A stretch of DNA of 64,000 nt from assembly GCA_051859825.1 (NCBI GenBank), contig JBHYFA010000003.1, forward strand, positions 10,587-74,586, read 5' to 3'. Shown here one piece after another: positions 52,240 through 61,755 of the stretch; within the stretch, counting starts at the first letter, position 1, and each line of letters starts with the position of its first letter. This DNA is from CSBr16-58 sp051859825. Lineage in GTDB: Bacteria; Bacteroidota; Bacteroidia; Flavobacteriales; Schleiferiaceae. The translations under genes and the position numbers were made by a program. The notes beneath the pieces were generated by a model, which had not been told where the DNA came from, ran no database searches, and was given only the letters and a program-made list of their open reading frames with translations.

Positions 52240-54045
52240 TCAATTGGGGTTTTCTTGTAAGAAATCAATAATTTTTTTGGCTTTCGACGGCCCCATCAAT
52301 TGTGTGATTTCATCATTGCTCGCACTGCGAACAGCTTTTACAGATCCAAACTTCCGAAGGAGCATTTTCACGCTCTCCGGCCCAATGCCGGGAATGCCTT
52401 CCAACGTGCTCTTAAAGGTGTTTTTGCTTCGCTTATTGCGATGATGGGTTATGCTAAATCGGTGCGCCTCATCCCGCATGTGCTGAATCACTTTTAAGGT
52501 TTCCGACTTTTTATCCAAATACATGGGAATGGAATCACCGGGATAATAAATTTCTTCTAAGCGCTTGGCAATACCAATGATGGTGATTTTTCCTCGCAAA
52601 TCTAATTTTTCTAAAGCCCCCAAAGCGGCATTGAGCTGACCTTTTCCTCCGTCAATCACGATGAGTTGCGGCAAACTCTGCTTTTCCTCTATTAAACGCT
52701 TGTACCTGCGGTAAACAACCTCGGCCATACTGGCAAAATCGTCGGGCCCGGTGACGGTTTTTATGGTGAAATGCCTGTAATCTTTTTTGGATGGCTTGGC
52801 GTTCTTGAATACCACGCAGGCCGAAACAGCATTGGTTCCGTGGAAGTTTGAATTATCAAAACACTCCGCGTGTACCGGCTCTTCCGGCAAACGCAAGTCT
52901 TCCTTCATCTGATGCAAAAGTCGCTTGGTGTGCCTTTCGGGGTCAATGGTTTGCATGCTCTTGAGTCGTTCCAAACGGTGGTACTTGGCGTTTTTCAAAC
53001 TCAACTCTACCAAGGCTCGCTTATCTCCGCGCTGGGGTACATGAAAACGTACATCGGGTATTTCCATTTCCACCTCATGGGAAAGATATACCTCCGAAAT
53101 ATCCGAATCATATAAGCGGCGGATTTCGGGAATGGCCAACTCCAAAAGTTGATGCTCTGTTTCGTCGAGCTTGCGCTTGAATTCCATGCTGTGACTCTGA
53201 ATTACGAGTCCGTCCACAATTTTCAGATAATTGACATAGCCGTGCGTGGCATCAATAAGTGCGCTATACACTTCAGCATCGCGCAAGTTGGGAATGCTCA
53301 CGGAAGATTTCGCCTGATACTTCTCAATCATTTCGAGCTTTTCCTTGGTCTTTTGGGCTTGCTCAAATTCTAAGTTTGCTGCTTGCTCCATCATGATAGA
53401 CTGCAACTTGCGCTTAACGGCATTGAGTTGACCGCGAATGAGTTGGCGCGCTTCCTCGATGCTGTGATTGTATTCTTCCTCCGTTTGATGACCCTCACAA
53501 GGCCCTAAGCAATTTCCAATGTGGTATTCCAGGCAAACTTTAAACTTTCCCTCTTCAATGCTCTTTTCCTGCAAGTTGAGTTTGCACGTGCGGATGGGGT
53601 AGAGCTGCTTGATTAAGTCGAGCACCGTACGCATAACCTTTACAGATGCGTAAGGACCAAAATACTCCGATCCGTCTTTTATTTTTTTTCTGGTGGGAAA
53701 AATACGGGGAAAACGCTCGTTTTTTATGCAAATCCAAGGATAGGTCTTATCGTCTTTGAGATTGATGTTGTACCTCGGTTGATGCGTTTTTATGAGGTTG
53801 TTTTCCAAAAGTAAAGCGTCAAACTCGGTTTCGGTAACGATGGTTTCGATGCGTTTTATTTTACGTACCATCACCCCAATACGATGAGAATCATGGGTTT
53901 TGTTGAAGTAAGAGCTCACTCTTTTCTTCAAATTCTTCGCTTTTCCTACGTACAGTAATTTTTCCTGCCCATCGTAATACTGATATATTCCGGGGCTTTC
54001 GGGAATGATTTTTAAGCTAAGTGCGATGTCTTGAGGACTTTCCAT
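52240..54045 (-). CDS. uvrC: Excinuclease ABC subunit C
   Basis: The protein of about 601 residues makes both incisions in nucleotide excision repair. The N-terminal GIY-YIG domain (PESPGIYQYYDGQEKLLYVGKAKNLKKRVSSYF) cuts on the 3' side. A UVR coiled region for UvrB contact lies near residues 195-230. The RNase H-like domain for the 5' cut has HAECFDNSNFHG and LIVIDGGKGQLNAAL. The C-terminal helix-hairpin-helix is EGIPGIGPESVKMLLRKFGS. The TTG at 54066 extends the frame, but ATG 54045 with an A-rich upstream stretch fits the family start. It is followed 13 bases later by the patatin gene. Confidence 0.96.
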   Translation of the reverse strand: MESPQDIALSLKIIPESPGIYQYYDGQEKLLYVGKAKNLKKRVSSYFNKTHDSHRIGVMVRKIKRIETIVTETEFDALLLENNLIKTHQPRYNINLKDDKTYPWICIKNERFPRIFPTRKKIKDGSEYFGPYASVKVMRTVLDLIKQLYPIRTCKLNLQEKSIEEGKFKVCLEYHIGNCLGPCEGHQTEEEYNHSIEEARQLIRGQLNAVKRKLQSIMMEQAANLEFEQAQKTKEKLEMIEKYQAKSSVSIPNLRDAEVYSALIDATHGYVNYLKIVDGLVIQSHSMEFKRKLDETEHQLLELAIPEIRRLYDSDISEVYLSHEVEMEIPDVRFHVPQRGDKRALVELSLKNAKYHRLERLKSMQTIDPERHTKRLLHQMKEDLRLPEEPVHAECFDNSNFHGTNAVSACVVFKNAKPSKKDYRHFTIKTVTGPDDFASMAEVVYRRYKRLIEEKQSLPQLIVIDGGKGQLNAALGALEKLDLRGKITIIGIAKRLEEIYYPGDSIPMYLDKKSETLKVIQHMRDEAHRFSITHHRNKRSKNTFKSTLEGIPGIGPESVKMLLRKFGSVKAVRSASNDEITQLMGPSKAKKIIDFLQENPN

Positions 54046-54144
54046 TTTTTGCTTAGAATGCCACAAAGTAACGATACAGACGATAATGTTTGGGGTAAAA
54101 TTGCTATGAGTTTACCAGCTAATAAATTGTTTTTTGCTCGGTTC

Positions 54145-54176
54145 TAATGAAGTTATCGGACTTTGTTGATAGCCTC
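54145..54176. repeat. Element D, partial copy of the dispersed palindrome family
   Basis: GTTATCGGACTTTGTTGATAG resembles the right half of element B (GTCATCGGACTTTATAGACAG) with several changes. The left arm is missing. It lies between the divergent uvrC and tolC genes. Confidence 0.4.
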
Positions 54177-54186
54177 AATTTAAGTA

Positions 54187-54218
54187 TTGCTGAATCGACT
54201 CATAAATATGTACTTTTG
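54187..54218 (+). promoter_or_regulatory. tolC-type gene promoter
   Basis: TTG (54187-54189), 21 bases, then TACTTTTG (54211-54218), a full -7 match. Transcription would start near 54224. The ATG at 54229 would then be almost leaderless, and the ATG at 54238 would have a short leader. Confidence 0.55.
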
Positions 54219-54237
54219 AAAACTTAAAATGCACGGC

Positions 54238-55665
54238 ATGCAAAGATTTTTTACCTATTGGTATTTGTTTCTTGGAGGTTTTTTCTGTTTCAGCGTAAAT
54301 GCCCAGTCTTCAAAGATTTGGACGCTTCAAGAGTGTATTGATTACGCGCTGGAAAACAATATAGATATTCGCCAAAACGACCTTTTTATTGAGCGGGCGC
54401 GCTTGGATGTGCAGTCGGCTTGGGCTGAATTGTTTCCCAATCTCAACGCAAATTTTGGCTATAACTTCAATTTTGGTCTCAACATCGACCCGGTTACCAA
54501 CTTAATCAGTAGAGATAATCGTCAGACATCAAACCTCGGACTCAATTCTCAGTGGGTACTTTTCGATGGTTTTCGCAATAAGAATAATGTTGATCGGGCT
54601 CGACTAGAAAGAGATGTGCAGATTGCTACTTTTGAGCAACGAAAGGTTGATTTGATTCTTAACCTCACGGGTGCGTATTTGCAAGTTCTTCTCAGTAAAG
54701 AGGTGCTGAAAATATCGCAAGAGCAGGTGAAAATCTCTGAATTACAAGTCCGCCGTATGTCTGACTTAGTGAAAGCCGGTGCTGAACCTCGAGGGAGTTT
54801 GTACGAATTGGAAGCGCAATTGGCTCGGGATGAGCAGAATCTAGTCCGCAATGAAAATGACCTTGCGATTAGCATGCTCAATCTGATACAGATTCTTCAA
54901 TTGCCCGACGCTGCCGGATTTGATGTGAGTAATCCGGTGGGAAGTTTACCAAGTGGCGACATTTTTCAGTTTTCGGAAGATTACATTTTTCAGCAAGCTA
55001 TGGATATCCAGCCAGCCGTGAAGGCAGCTTTGTTGAGTATGGTTCGTGCGGATAAAGATGTGCAGATAGCCAAAGGACAGCGTTTGCCAACGCTCTCGGT
55101 TGTAGGAGCTATTTCTACCAATTACTCCAACCAAATTCCGGTTTTTGAGCGTATTGAAACAGTGCAAGTTCCTATTGGTGTCACGGAAGATGGAGCAACT
55201 GTTTTTGGTGCGCAGCAGGTTCCTATAGGAATGTCGAATAAACCTTTTAACGATCAAGTGACAGATAACATCAACGAGTTTGTAGGTATCAGTTTGAACA
55301 TCCCCATTTACAGTAGATTGCAAATTAGAAATTCCATTCGCAATGCGGAATTACAACGACAAATTGCTGATCTTGACTACGAACGGGAAACCAACCGTAT
55401 TCGCCAGGATGTGCAACGCGCCTATGCCGATGCTCAGGCCAGTTTGAAAGCCTATCGCGCTGCCGAGAAAACGGTGAAGTCGAGCCAAGAGGCTTTTGAT
55501 TATGCCCAAGAACGCTTTCGTGTAGGAGCCATTCAGCAGTACGATTTCGAGAATGCTAAAAATGCCTTAGCTCAGGCTCAAGCAGAAATGGCGAGCTCAC
55601 TCTACGATTATGTTTTTAAGATAAATGTGTTGCATTTTTACGTAAACAACGAATTCAAATTTTGA
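54238..55665 (+). CDS. TolC-family outer-membrane efflux channel
   Basis: A protein of about 475 residues with a signal peptide (MQRFFTYWYLFLGGFFCFSVNAQ). It has the two long TolC repeats: WTLQECIDYALENNIDI with LDVQSAWAELFPNLNANFGYNFNFG, and VQIAKGQRLPTLSVVGAIS with coiled segments (RNAELQRQIADLDYERETNRIRQDVQRAYADAQASLKAYRAAE, given here only as a landmark near residues 370-410). It forms the outer-membrane duct of a tripartite exporter. The membrane-fusion gene starts one base after its stop. The start could also be ATG 54229, which adds MHG. Confidence 0.92.
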   Translation: MQRFFTYWYLFLGGFFCFSVNAQSSKIWTLQECIDYALENNIDIRQNDLFIERARLDVQSAWAELFPNLNANFGYNFNFGLNIDPVTNLISRDNRQTSNLGLNSQWVLFDGFRNKNNVDRARLERDVQIATFEQRKVDLILNLTGAYLQVLLSKEVLKISQEQVKISELQVRRMSDLVKAGAEPRGSLYELEAQLARDEQNLVRNENDLAISMLNLIQILQLPDAAGFDVSNPVGSLPSGDIFQFSEDYIFQQAMDIQPAVKAALLSMVRADKDVQIAKGQRLPTLSVVGAISTNYSNQIPVFERIETVQVPIGVTEDGATVFGAQQVPIGMSNKPFNDQVTDNINEFVGISLNIPIYSRLQIRNSIRNAELQRQIADLDYERETNRIRQDVQRAYADAQASLKAYRAAEKTVKSSQEAFDYAQERFRVGAIQQYDFENAKNALAQAQAEMASSLYDYVFKINVLHFYVNNEFKF

Positions 55666-55666
55666 C

Positions 55667-56908
55667 ATGAGTAAAACCTTGAAAATATTTCTGGCTATTC
55701 TCGCTGTGTTTGTGGTTTTGGCCGCCGCTCGTGCTTACGGGCTTTTTGGAAGTGGCGATAAAGCCGTAAGTGTGCAGGTGGTGGAAGTGAAAAAACGCGA
55801 CTTGGTAGAGGTGGTTACTACCTCCGGAAAAATCCGCCCTGCTCAAGAAGTAAAAATTGCCCCGGAAGTGTCGGGGGAGATTTTTGAGTTGTATTTCCGT
55901 GAGGGTGAAACGGTAAAGCAAGGTGATTTACTCGTGCGTATCAACCCCGATTTGTACCAATCTGCCGAACTCCGCGCTAAGGCCGCAACCAATAATGCTC
56001 GTGCTTCATTGAGTCAAGCCCGCGCACAATTCGTTGAAGCTGAAAGAAACTATAATCGCAATAAAGCTCTTTTTGATAAGGGGGTAATTAGTGAGCTGGA
56101 GTTCGACGGAATTCAGCGGGCCTACGATGTAGCGCGTTTGGCTGTTGAGGCGGCCGAATTTCAGGTGCAGAGTGCGCGAGCCACCGAAGTAGAAGCACAA
56201 GACAATCTCAAGCGTACTAAAATTTTCGCCCCGGCTTCGGGAACCATTAGTATGCTTAATGTGGAAGTGGGCGAACGGGTAGTGGGTACTGCGCAGATGG
56301 CGGGTACCGAGCTTTTGCGTATTGCTAATCTCGACCAAATGCAGGTGAAAGTGGAGGTCAACGAAAACGAGGTGATAAAAGTGCAGGTGGGCGACTCCGC
56401 CAGTGTAAAGGTGGAGGCTTATCCCAACGAAACCTTCTACGGACGAGTGGCGCACGTGGCCATTGCGAGTAGGGAGAATCAAGCGGCTGCCGACCAAATT
56501 ACGGTTTTTGAAGTTCTCGTGGATATCAGCCCTGAATCTTACGCACACATGGAGCGCAAGCACCCACTTCGTCACGGTATGACCGCCACTGTCGATATCA
56601 TCACTCGTCGTGTATTCGACGTAGTGGCCGTGCCCGTGCAGGCGGTAACTACCCGCAGCGATTCTACTGGCGATAACAGTCAGCTCGCTCGCCTTCGACG
56701 TTCATCCACCGATGAGGCTTTTCCTTGTGTGTTCGTTATTCAGGGTGAAACGGCCGAAATGCGCAAAGTGTCTATTGGTATTCAGGATGATGCGTATTTG
56801 GAAATTACCTCTGGATTGAATGAGGGAGAGGAAATCGTCAGCGGACCCTTTTCGGCTATCACGCAAGATTTAAAGCACCAGTCTGCCGTGCAACCCCAAC
56901 GGAAGTAA
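55667..56908 (+). CDS. Periplasmic adaptor (membrane-fusion) subunit of an efflux pump
   Basis: A 413-residue MacA/HlyD-like adaptor with an N-terminal membrane anchor (TLKIFLAILAVFVVLAAARAYG). The first half of the lipoyl-like domain is TTSGKIRPAQEVKIAPEVSGEIFELYFREGETVKQGDLLVRI. A helical hairpin lies near residues 100-180, then the second lipoyl half (TKIFAPASGTISMLNVEVGERV), a beta-barrel domain and a membrane-proximal domain. It links the TolC channel to an inner-membrane pump, but no pump gene is present here; the next gene is tsaB. The MacB-type permease at 37771 is 16 kb away and cannot be assumed to be the partner. Confidence 0.9.
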   Translation: MSKTLKIFLAILAVFVVLAAARAYGLFGSGDKAVSVQVVEVKKRDLVEVVTTSGKIRPAQEVKIAPEVSGEIFELYFREGETVKQGDLLVRINPDLYQSAELRAKAATNNARASLSQARAQFVEAERNYNRNKALFDKGVISELEFDGIQRAYDVARLAVEAAEFQVQSARATEVEAQDNLKRTKIFAPASGTISMLNVEVGERVVGTAQMAGTELLRIANLDQMQVKVEVNENEVIKVQVGDSASVKVEAYPNETFYGRVAHVAIASRENQAAADQITVFEVLVDISPESYAHMERKHPLRHGMTATVDIITRRVFDVVAVPVQAVTTRSDSTGDNSQLARLRRSSTDEAFPCVFVIQGETAEMRKVSIGIQDDAYLEITSGLNEGEEIVSGPFSAITQDLKHQSAVQPQRK

Positions 56909-56925
56909 TCCTCAAAATCATTTGC

Positions 56926-57582
56926 ATGTATTGGCTTGCCATCGAAACCTCCACCCGCAATTGTTCGGTTGCGGTGTTTTTTGAAGAAAAATGTTTGGCA
57001 CTTCGTGAAGAAGCCGACCCGCAAAGCTATACCCACGCGGAGGTTTTGCATCGGTTCATCAAAGAGGCGATAGTGGCTGCTAAACTCGATTTCTCGGATA
57101 TTCAGTGCGTGGCGGTAGGAGATGGCCCCGGTTCATACACCGGTTTGCGTATAGGCGTTTCTGCGGCTAAGGGTTTGGCTTATGCTTTAGGCATTCCCCT
57201 ACTGAGCGTTTCAGGTATGCTGAGCCTTCGAACCTTTTGGGAGAAAAATGGCGCCCAAGAAGATGTGTGCCTCTGCGCCATCGATGCCCGCAGAATGGAG
57301 GCTTACGTGGAAATTTTCGGAACGTCTACGCGAGAACGCGCACCTCTGATTATTGAAAGCGATATTTTTCTCGATATTCCCGGTCGCATTGCTGTTGTGG
57401 GCGATGCTGCCGGTAAGTACCAATCGGTATTGACCAACGAGCGTTACTCATTTTACCCTATTTATCCTTCGGCTAAAGACATGGATGTGGAAGGGTGGCG
57501 GAAAATCCAGGCGCAAGAATGGGTGGATTTGGCGTATTATGAGCCGGGGTATGGGAAGGAGTTTGTTCCCGGAATAAGATAG
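56926..57582 (+). CDS. tsaB: tRNA threonylcarbamoyladenosine biosynthesis protein TsaB
   Basis: A 218-residue actin-like ASKHA protein. It works with TsaD and TsaE to put the threonylcarbamoyl group on A37 of ANN-decoding tRNAs. Motifs: WLAIETSTRNCSVAVF, YTHAEVLHRFIKEAI, GDGPGSYTGLRIGVSAAKGLAYALGIPLLSVSGM and CAIDARRMEAYVEIF. The length is typical. It lies 17 bases after the adaptor gene and may share its transcript. A palindromic element follows the stop by about ten bases. Confidence 0.95.
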   Translation: MYWLAIETSTRNCSVAVFFEEKCLALREEADPQSYTHAEVLHRFIKEAIVAAKLDFSDIQCVAVGDGPGSYTGLRIGVSAAKGLAYALGIPLLSVSGMLSLRTFWEKNGAQEDVCLCAIDARRMEAYVEIFGTSTRERAPLIIESDIFLDIPGRIAVVGDAAGKYQSVLTNERYSFYPIYPSAKDMDVEGWRKIQAQEWVDLAYYEPGYGKEFVPGIR

Positions 57583-57591
57583 AGTCTGTCC

Positions 57592-57725
57592 ACAAAGTCC
57601 ATTAGCGGCGTTGCACTTGGATTGAAAACAGTCATTGACTTTATTCAACTCCTTGTTTTTCAACCTTTACATGCCTTGCTATCGAGCTTTATAAAGCAGT
57701 CACTTGGAGTTTATAGACAAGCTCT
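57592..57725. repeat. Long imperfect palindrome, element C of the dispersed family
   Basis: AGAGTCTGTCCACAAAGTCCA at the left and TGGAGTTTATAGACAAGCTCT at the right are imperfect inverted copies of about 21 bases. Inside lie GTCATTGACTTTATT, similar to the core of elements A and B, and the perfect palindrome GCTTTATAAAGC (57686-57697). It starts ten bases after the tsaB stop. Its size and ends resemble a small MITE. Confidence 0.6.
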
Positions 57726-57746
57726 ACGGGGGATATTTCTATGAAA

Positions 57747-57798
57747 TTTTCCGTTGTACTGGAAAAATTAATGGAAATTTTTCCGATATACTGGAAAA
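57747..57798. promoter_or_regulatory. Two tandem operator-like palindromes without an adjacent gene
   Basis: TTTTCC-N8-GGAAAA occurs at 57747-57766 and again at 57779-57798. The spacers share the ending TACT. The two sites are 32 bases apart, about three helical turns, so they would face the same side of the DNA. The only gene nearby is pbpC, whose 3' end is at 57889, so no gene is positioned to be controlled by them. Confidence 0.6.
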
Positions 57799-57888
57799 TT
57801 TCGTACTTCCTTACCCTTTGTTGGTAAACAAAATGAGTTGAAACATAATCAAAAAAACTAAAGTAATGTTTTTACTTCAACCAATTTC

Positions 57889-60216
57889 TCAATCCGTAAA
57901 AAACTCTACTTTCTGCATATTTCCCGCTTCATCGGTAATGGTGAGTAGATGCTTACCCGGTTTTAGTACTACTCCCAAATTATGCTCAATGCGCGTGTTG
58001 CCAATGTGAAGACCATTGATGTCCCAGAAAACCTGACTGCCGCTCTGACTCGAAGCTGCTTGCAACACTAGTTCCCTGATTCTTCCGTCTCGATCGCGCG
58101 GCAATACTATTTTACTGTGATGCTCAGGGTAAATGATAGATAGTCCCCGTTCTTCTCTTTCGCAGCCGGGATGCCAGGGTGGTAAGGTTTCGTAGTTGGC
58201 ATTTCTCTGCTGATAAAATCGGGCCCAACTCGGCGGGAGTACAAAGTAGTTTTTGCTCAGACTTTGACCTTGGTAGCAAACCGGATCCACTCGATGCGTG
58301 GCTTCTGCGTTGAGCAACACGGGTTGGTGATACGGACAAGGCTCTCTATTGGCATGGAGCGGCCAGTACTGAACTTCTTTTCGATCGCAGTATTGACCCG
58401 CAAGGTACCCGCTTTTGTTACAAACTTCCACTTTATCGGTTTGCGAATAACTATTGGTAATGCTATGATTTCCAGTGAGATTTCTAAACACCTGAAACAT
58501 CACCGGCGCGGCAATCTGGCCACCTATCAATCCCGGACGGCCTTCGCCGGAGGCATTGCCTACCCAAACGCCCACCACGTATCTTCCGGATATTCCGATT
58601 GACCACGCATCGCGGAAGCCAAAGCTTGTGCCCGTTTTCCAAGCAATATCCGGCAAGGCGAAATTCTCCCATCCGGCTTCTTCTTCAGGACGAACGGCGT
58701 GCTGCAAGGCATCTATAGTTTGCCAAGCCGCAGCTCTATCGATGCGCATGTTGGCACTCGTTTTTGGTTCGCGCCAATGCACCTCCACCAAGGGTTCATC
58801 GTATTCCATTGCTCGACGGGCTAAGGAGGTGTAGGCGTTGACCAGCTCCAGCAAGCGAACTTCCCCGCCGCCTAAAATCAAACTCAATCCGTAATGTTCG
58901 GCGGGTTTATTTAAGCTTTTTAAGCCGAGTTCCCTACAGGTTTTTAAAAACACTTCCGGTTTGTAATTTTTCAGCAAGTGCACCATGGGAATATTGAGCG
59001 ATCGACTGAGTGCTTCGGAAGCGGGAACGGCACCATCGTAGAGCTTGCTGTAGTTTTGCGGCCGAAAGCCTCCGAGATAGGTAGGCACGTCGGGTAATAG
59101 TTGATGAGGGGCAATTTGTCCCTCTTGGAGAGCCGCAGCGTACAAAAGGGGTTTGAGGGTACTTGCACTGCTGCGTTGCGCCTGAATCATGTCCACGTAC
59201 GGACTGCGGGTGTTGGCATTAAGTGGAAGGTTTGCATTATAGCTGAGGATATTACCGGAATGAACATCGACTATGAGAACGGCAGCGTTGTAGATGTGAT
59301 TGGCTTTCCAGCGTTGGGCAAATTGTTCTAAAATTCGATTGGTGGCCAGATGCAGATGCATATCTATGCTTGTGTACTGTGCCTCGCCCGGATGGCTTTG
59401 CTTTACGTGTTCCACAAAATGGTAGCTGTGTTGGGGTAAAGTTAGTGGTGCGGTTGGAACGGGTTCTGCTTTGGCCAAGTCGTAGGTCATTTCGTCGATG
59501 ATTCCCTTATCGCGCATTTTTAGCAGAAGAGCATCGCGCTTTCGTTGGAGTTCGAGGGCGTTTTTTCCCGGACGAATGAGTCCCGGAGCGTTGGGCAATA
59601 CTGCCAAAGTTGCGTATTCTCCCGCAGAGAGATAGTTAGAGCTTCTGCCAAAATACCGCCAAGAGGCTGCCTCTAAGCCCACTACATTTCCACCAAAGGG
59701 AGCATTGGCAGCGTAAAAGCTCAGTATAGATTTTTTGGAATAGCCAATTTCTAGACGCACTGCGCGCAATACTTCCGTGGCTTTTTCCCATATACTCCGC
59801 TTGGGATTATTGCGCGATAGTCGCACCACCTGCATGCTGAGTGTAGAGCCGCCCCGTACAATTTTCTTCTGCTTGAAGTTTGCCCAAGCCGCCTTGAACA
59901 TGGAAACCGGATTGAAGCCCGGATGATAGTAAAACCATTCGTCTTCGTACAACAAAACGGCCTTTGCGTACATTTCGGGTATTTCGCCTGAAGGTGGAAA
60001 ACGCCATTGTTCATCATGGGCCGTACGTCCGCCCAAAAACTCCCCGTTTTTATCGAACACCACCGTCGAATAATCAGCAGGAAATAGCGGCCGCGGAATG
60101 CTGAAGGTGAACCAGATAACTAGGCCAACAGAAAGAATGTACATACCCGTTTTGTATCCCTTTTGCTTCAATTGATTATTTTTGAAGATTGATTTGCCAA
60201 TGGCTTTTGGGTACAA
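57889..60216 (-). CDS. pbpC: Penicillin-binding protein 1C
   Basis: A bifunctional class A PBP of up to 775 residues. A membrane helix (MYILSVGLVIWFTFSIPRPLF) is followed by the transglycosylase domain (LLYEDEWFYYHPGFNPVSMFKA, RGGSTLSMQVVRL, APFGGNVVGLEAASWRYFG). The transpeptidase domain has the SxxK motif in RSSASTLKPLLYAAAL, SLNIPMVHLL and WKTGTSFGFRDAWSIG. The C-terminal PBP1C-specific domain begins near residue 690. It polymerises and cross-links peptidoglycan. PBP1C is typically paired with a bacterial alpha-2-macroglobulin, present here but one gene away. The frame begins with TTG at 60216; TTG 60171 and ATG 60144 are possible shorter starts. Confidence 0.92.
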   Translation of the reverse strand: MYPKAIGKSIFKNNQLKQKGYKTGMYILSVGLVIWFTFSIPRPLFPADYSTVVFDKNGEFLGGRTAHDEQWRFPPSGEIPEMYAKAVLLYEDEWFYYHPGFNPVSMFKAAWANFKQKKIVRGGSTLSMQVVRLSRNNPKRSIWEKATEVLRAVRLEIGYSKKSILSFYAANAPFGGNVVGLEAASWRYFGRSSNYLSAGEYATLAVLPNAPGLIRPGKNALELQRKRDALLLKMRDKGIIDEMTYDLAKAEPVPTAPLTLPQHSYHFVEHVKQSHPGEAQYTSIDMHLHLATNRILEQFAQRWKANHIYNAAVLIVDVHSGNILSYNANLPLNANTRSPYVDMIQAQRSSASTLKPLLYAAALQEGQIAPHQLLPDVPTYLGGFRPQNYSKLYDGAVPASEALSRSLNIPMVHLLKNYKPEVFLKTCRELGLKSLNKPAEHYGLSLILGGGEVRLLELVNAYTSLARRAMEYDEPLVEVHWREPKTSANMRIDRAAAWQTIDALQHAVRPEEEAGWENFALPDIAWKTGTSFGFRDAWSIGISGRYVVGVWVGNASGEGRPGLIGGQIAAPVMFQVFRNLTGNHSITNSYSQTDKVEVCNKSGYLAGQYCDRKEVQYWPLHANREPCPYHQPVLLNAEATHRVDPVCYQGQSLSKNYFVLPPSWARFYQQRNANYETLPPWHPGCEREERGLSIIYPEHHSKIVLPRDRDGRIRELVLQAASSQSGSQVFWDINGLHIGNTRIEHNLGVVLKPGKHLLTITDEAGNMQKVEFFTD

Positions 60217-60228
60217 AAGTAAAATGCT

Positions 60229-61755
60229 CTAACGTATCAACGTAACATTCCTCAAAATCTGTTTAGGTGGGACAATTTCGCTTTCGGAATAGGATATTTT
60301 GAGGGTATAGACTCCTTGGGGAAGCGGACTGCCGTTTAGGGTTCCGTCCCAGCAGAAGTTGGGGTCGGAGGAGGTGAAAATTTCTTGTCCCCAGCGGTTG
60401 AATATGCGAATATGAAAATGATAGACGTTTGTGGCGGCGATGTGAAAGCAGTCGTTTCTACCGTCATCGTTGGGGGTGAAAGCGTTGGGTATGTAGAGCG
60501 TTAAGTCGCAGGGGATAACGCCTACGTGGAAAAACAAGTCTTTTTCCTCACATTCGTTTCGGGCAATGAGGTGGTAGTTTCCTTCGGCGGTAATGTTGAT
60601 GCTGTTAGGCTGAGGAATGCCGTTGAGGAAGTACTCTACAGCCGGGGGTAAATGGATTAGGATATGCCCAATATTTTCGCAGATGTTGGTGTCGTTGACT
60701 TCGATGTGGGGAAGAGGCTGTAGTTCCTCTACCACTATTTCTGCGGAGTATTCCATTCCGCACGGACAAGATGCGGTAACGGAATACACACCTGCTTGGG
60801 ATACGTTAATGGTAGGTGTGGTGTCTCCCGTACTCCAAAGGTAACTTCCCGGCACTTCCAGCCGCGCAAAGAGTTCGATGCTTTCACCGGGACAAATGTT
60901 GGTATCGCTGCTGTGGGTAAAAGCTTGGTTGGGTTGTGGGATAAGTTGTAAGTTGAGGTCGTCTATGTGCCAATAACTAACTTGATATATGGTTGTGTCT
61001 TCTAAGTATGTTGAAAATACCTCGTGTGTATAGAGATTTTTGTAAAGGGTTTGTTCAATGGGGTAAAAGTTACCCATGGTGATGTATTGTTCCCCGCCTT
61101 GGGCTACAAAGGTTTGTTCGTAGTAAGTGTAATTGCTGGTATCGGTATAAAAGGTGTCCGTAGGAATGGCAACTTGTGGAGTAATTTGTAAGCTATCGAA
61201 GTGGCGAATCATTTGAACACTACGTTCAGCAGAATTGGTTAAAGAAATTCCAGAAGTATCTGACACAGGATTTTTAGAAAAATAAAAACCCAAGCGGTTA
61301 TTCGTACAGTGCAATGAATCAGCATCTGGCAATGGATTTAAACGTGCTCTTGGCTGAAAGTAGAACGAAAATAAATACATACAGTTTTTTTTCAGAGAGT
61401 CATTAAGTTCACTTTGAGCAAAAAATTTTGACCTTCCAGCTGAATTGTAATTGAGCCCCGAGCTTAAAATAAAATGATAATTACCTGAGTTAGGATTAAC
61501 TGTAGTAGTAGAGGATCTAAATGGCCCAACCACCATAGGCATTTTATCAAATGTAGGTGAACGCCAATATAAAATATTGTCAAAAGTAGTTGTAGAAGTA
61601 TCTAAGAACCTTGTTGGTTGATTGGTTGCAAAATCCTCAAATCCCGGATTTCTAATTAGATTTTGAGCAGAGATATTTCCACATAACAAAAAACCTACTC
61701 CACAGCAATAGATGCTGCGGAGCAGGTAATTTAGTTTGTTGCAAAACGACCACAT
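60229..61755 (-). CDS. Secreted protein with T9SS type B (gliding-type) C-terminal domain
   Basis: A 508-residue protein with a signal peptide (residues about 1-30). The N-terminal region NLIRNPGFEDF looks like a carbohydrate-binding or jelly-roll domain. Two short Ig-like segments follow (NICPGESIELFARLEVPGSYLW and a second near residue 370). The last 90 residues (LYIPNAFTPNDDGRNDCFHI, IRIFNRWGQEIFTS, LPQGVYTLKISY) are a type B T9SS sorting domain. Its function is unknown. It ends 12 bases before the pbpC start and lies between pbpC and the alpha-2-macroglobulin gene, all in one direction. Confidence 0.88.
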   Translation of the reverse strand: MWSFCNKLNYLLRSIYCCGVGFLLCGNISAQNLIRNPGFEDFATNQPTRFLDTSTTTFDNILYWRSPTFDKMPMVVGPFRSSTTTVNPNSGNYHFILSSGLNYNSAGRSKFFAQSELNDSLKKNCMYLFSFYFQPRARLNPLPDADSLHCTNNRLGFYFSKNPVSDTSGISLTNSAERSVQMIRHFDSLQITPQVAIPTDTFYTDTSNYTYYEQTFVAQGGEQYITMGNFYPIEQTLYKNLYTHEVFSTYLEDTTIYQVSYWHIDDLNLQLIPQPNQAFTHSSDTNICPGESIELFARLEVPGSYLWSTGDTTPTINVSQAGVYSVTASCPCGMEYSAEIVVEELQPLPHIEVNDTNICENIGHILIHLPPAVEYFLNGIPQPNSINITAEGNYHLIARNECEEKDLFFHVGVIPCDLTLYIPNAFTPNDDGRNDCFHIAATNVYHFHIRIFNRWGQEIFTSSDPNFCWDGTLNGSPLPQGVYTLKISYSESEIVPPKQILRNVTLIR

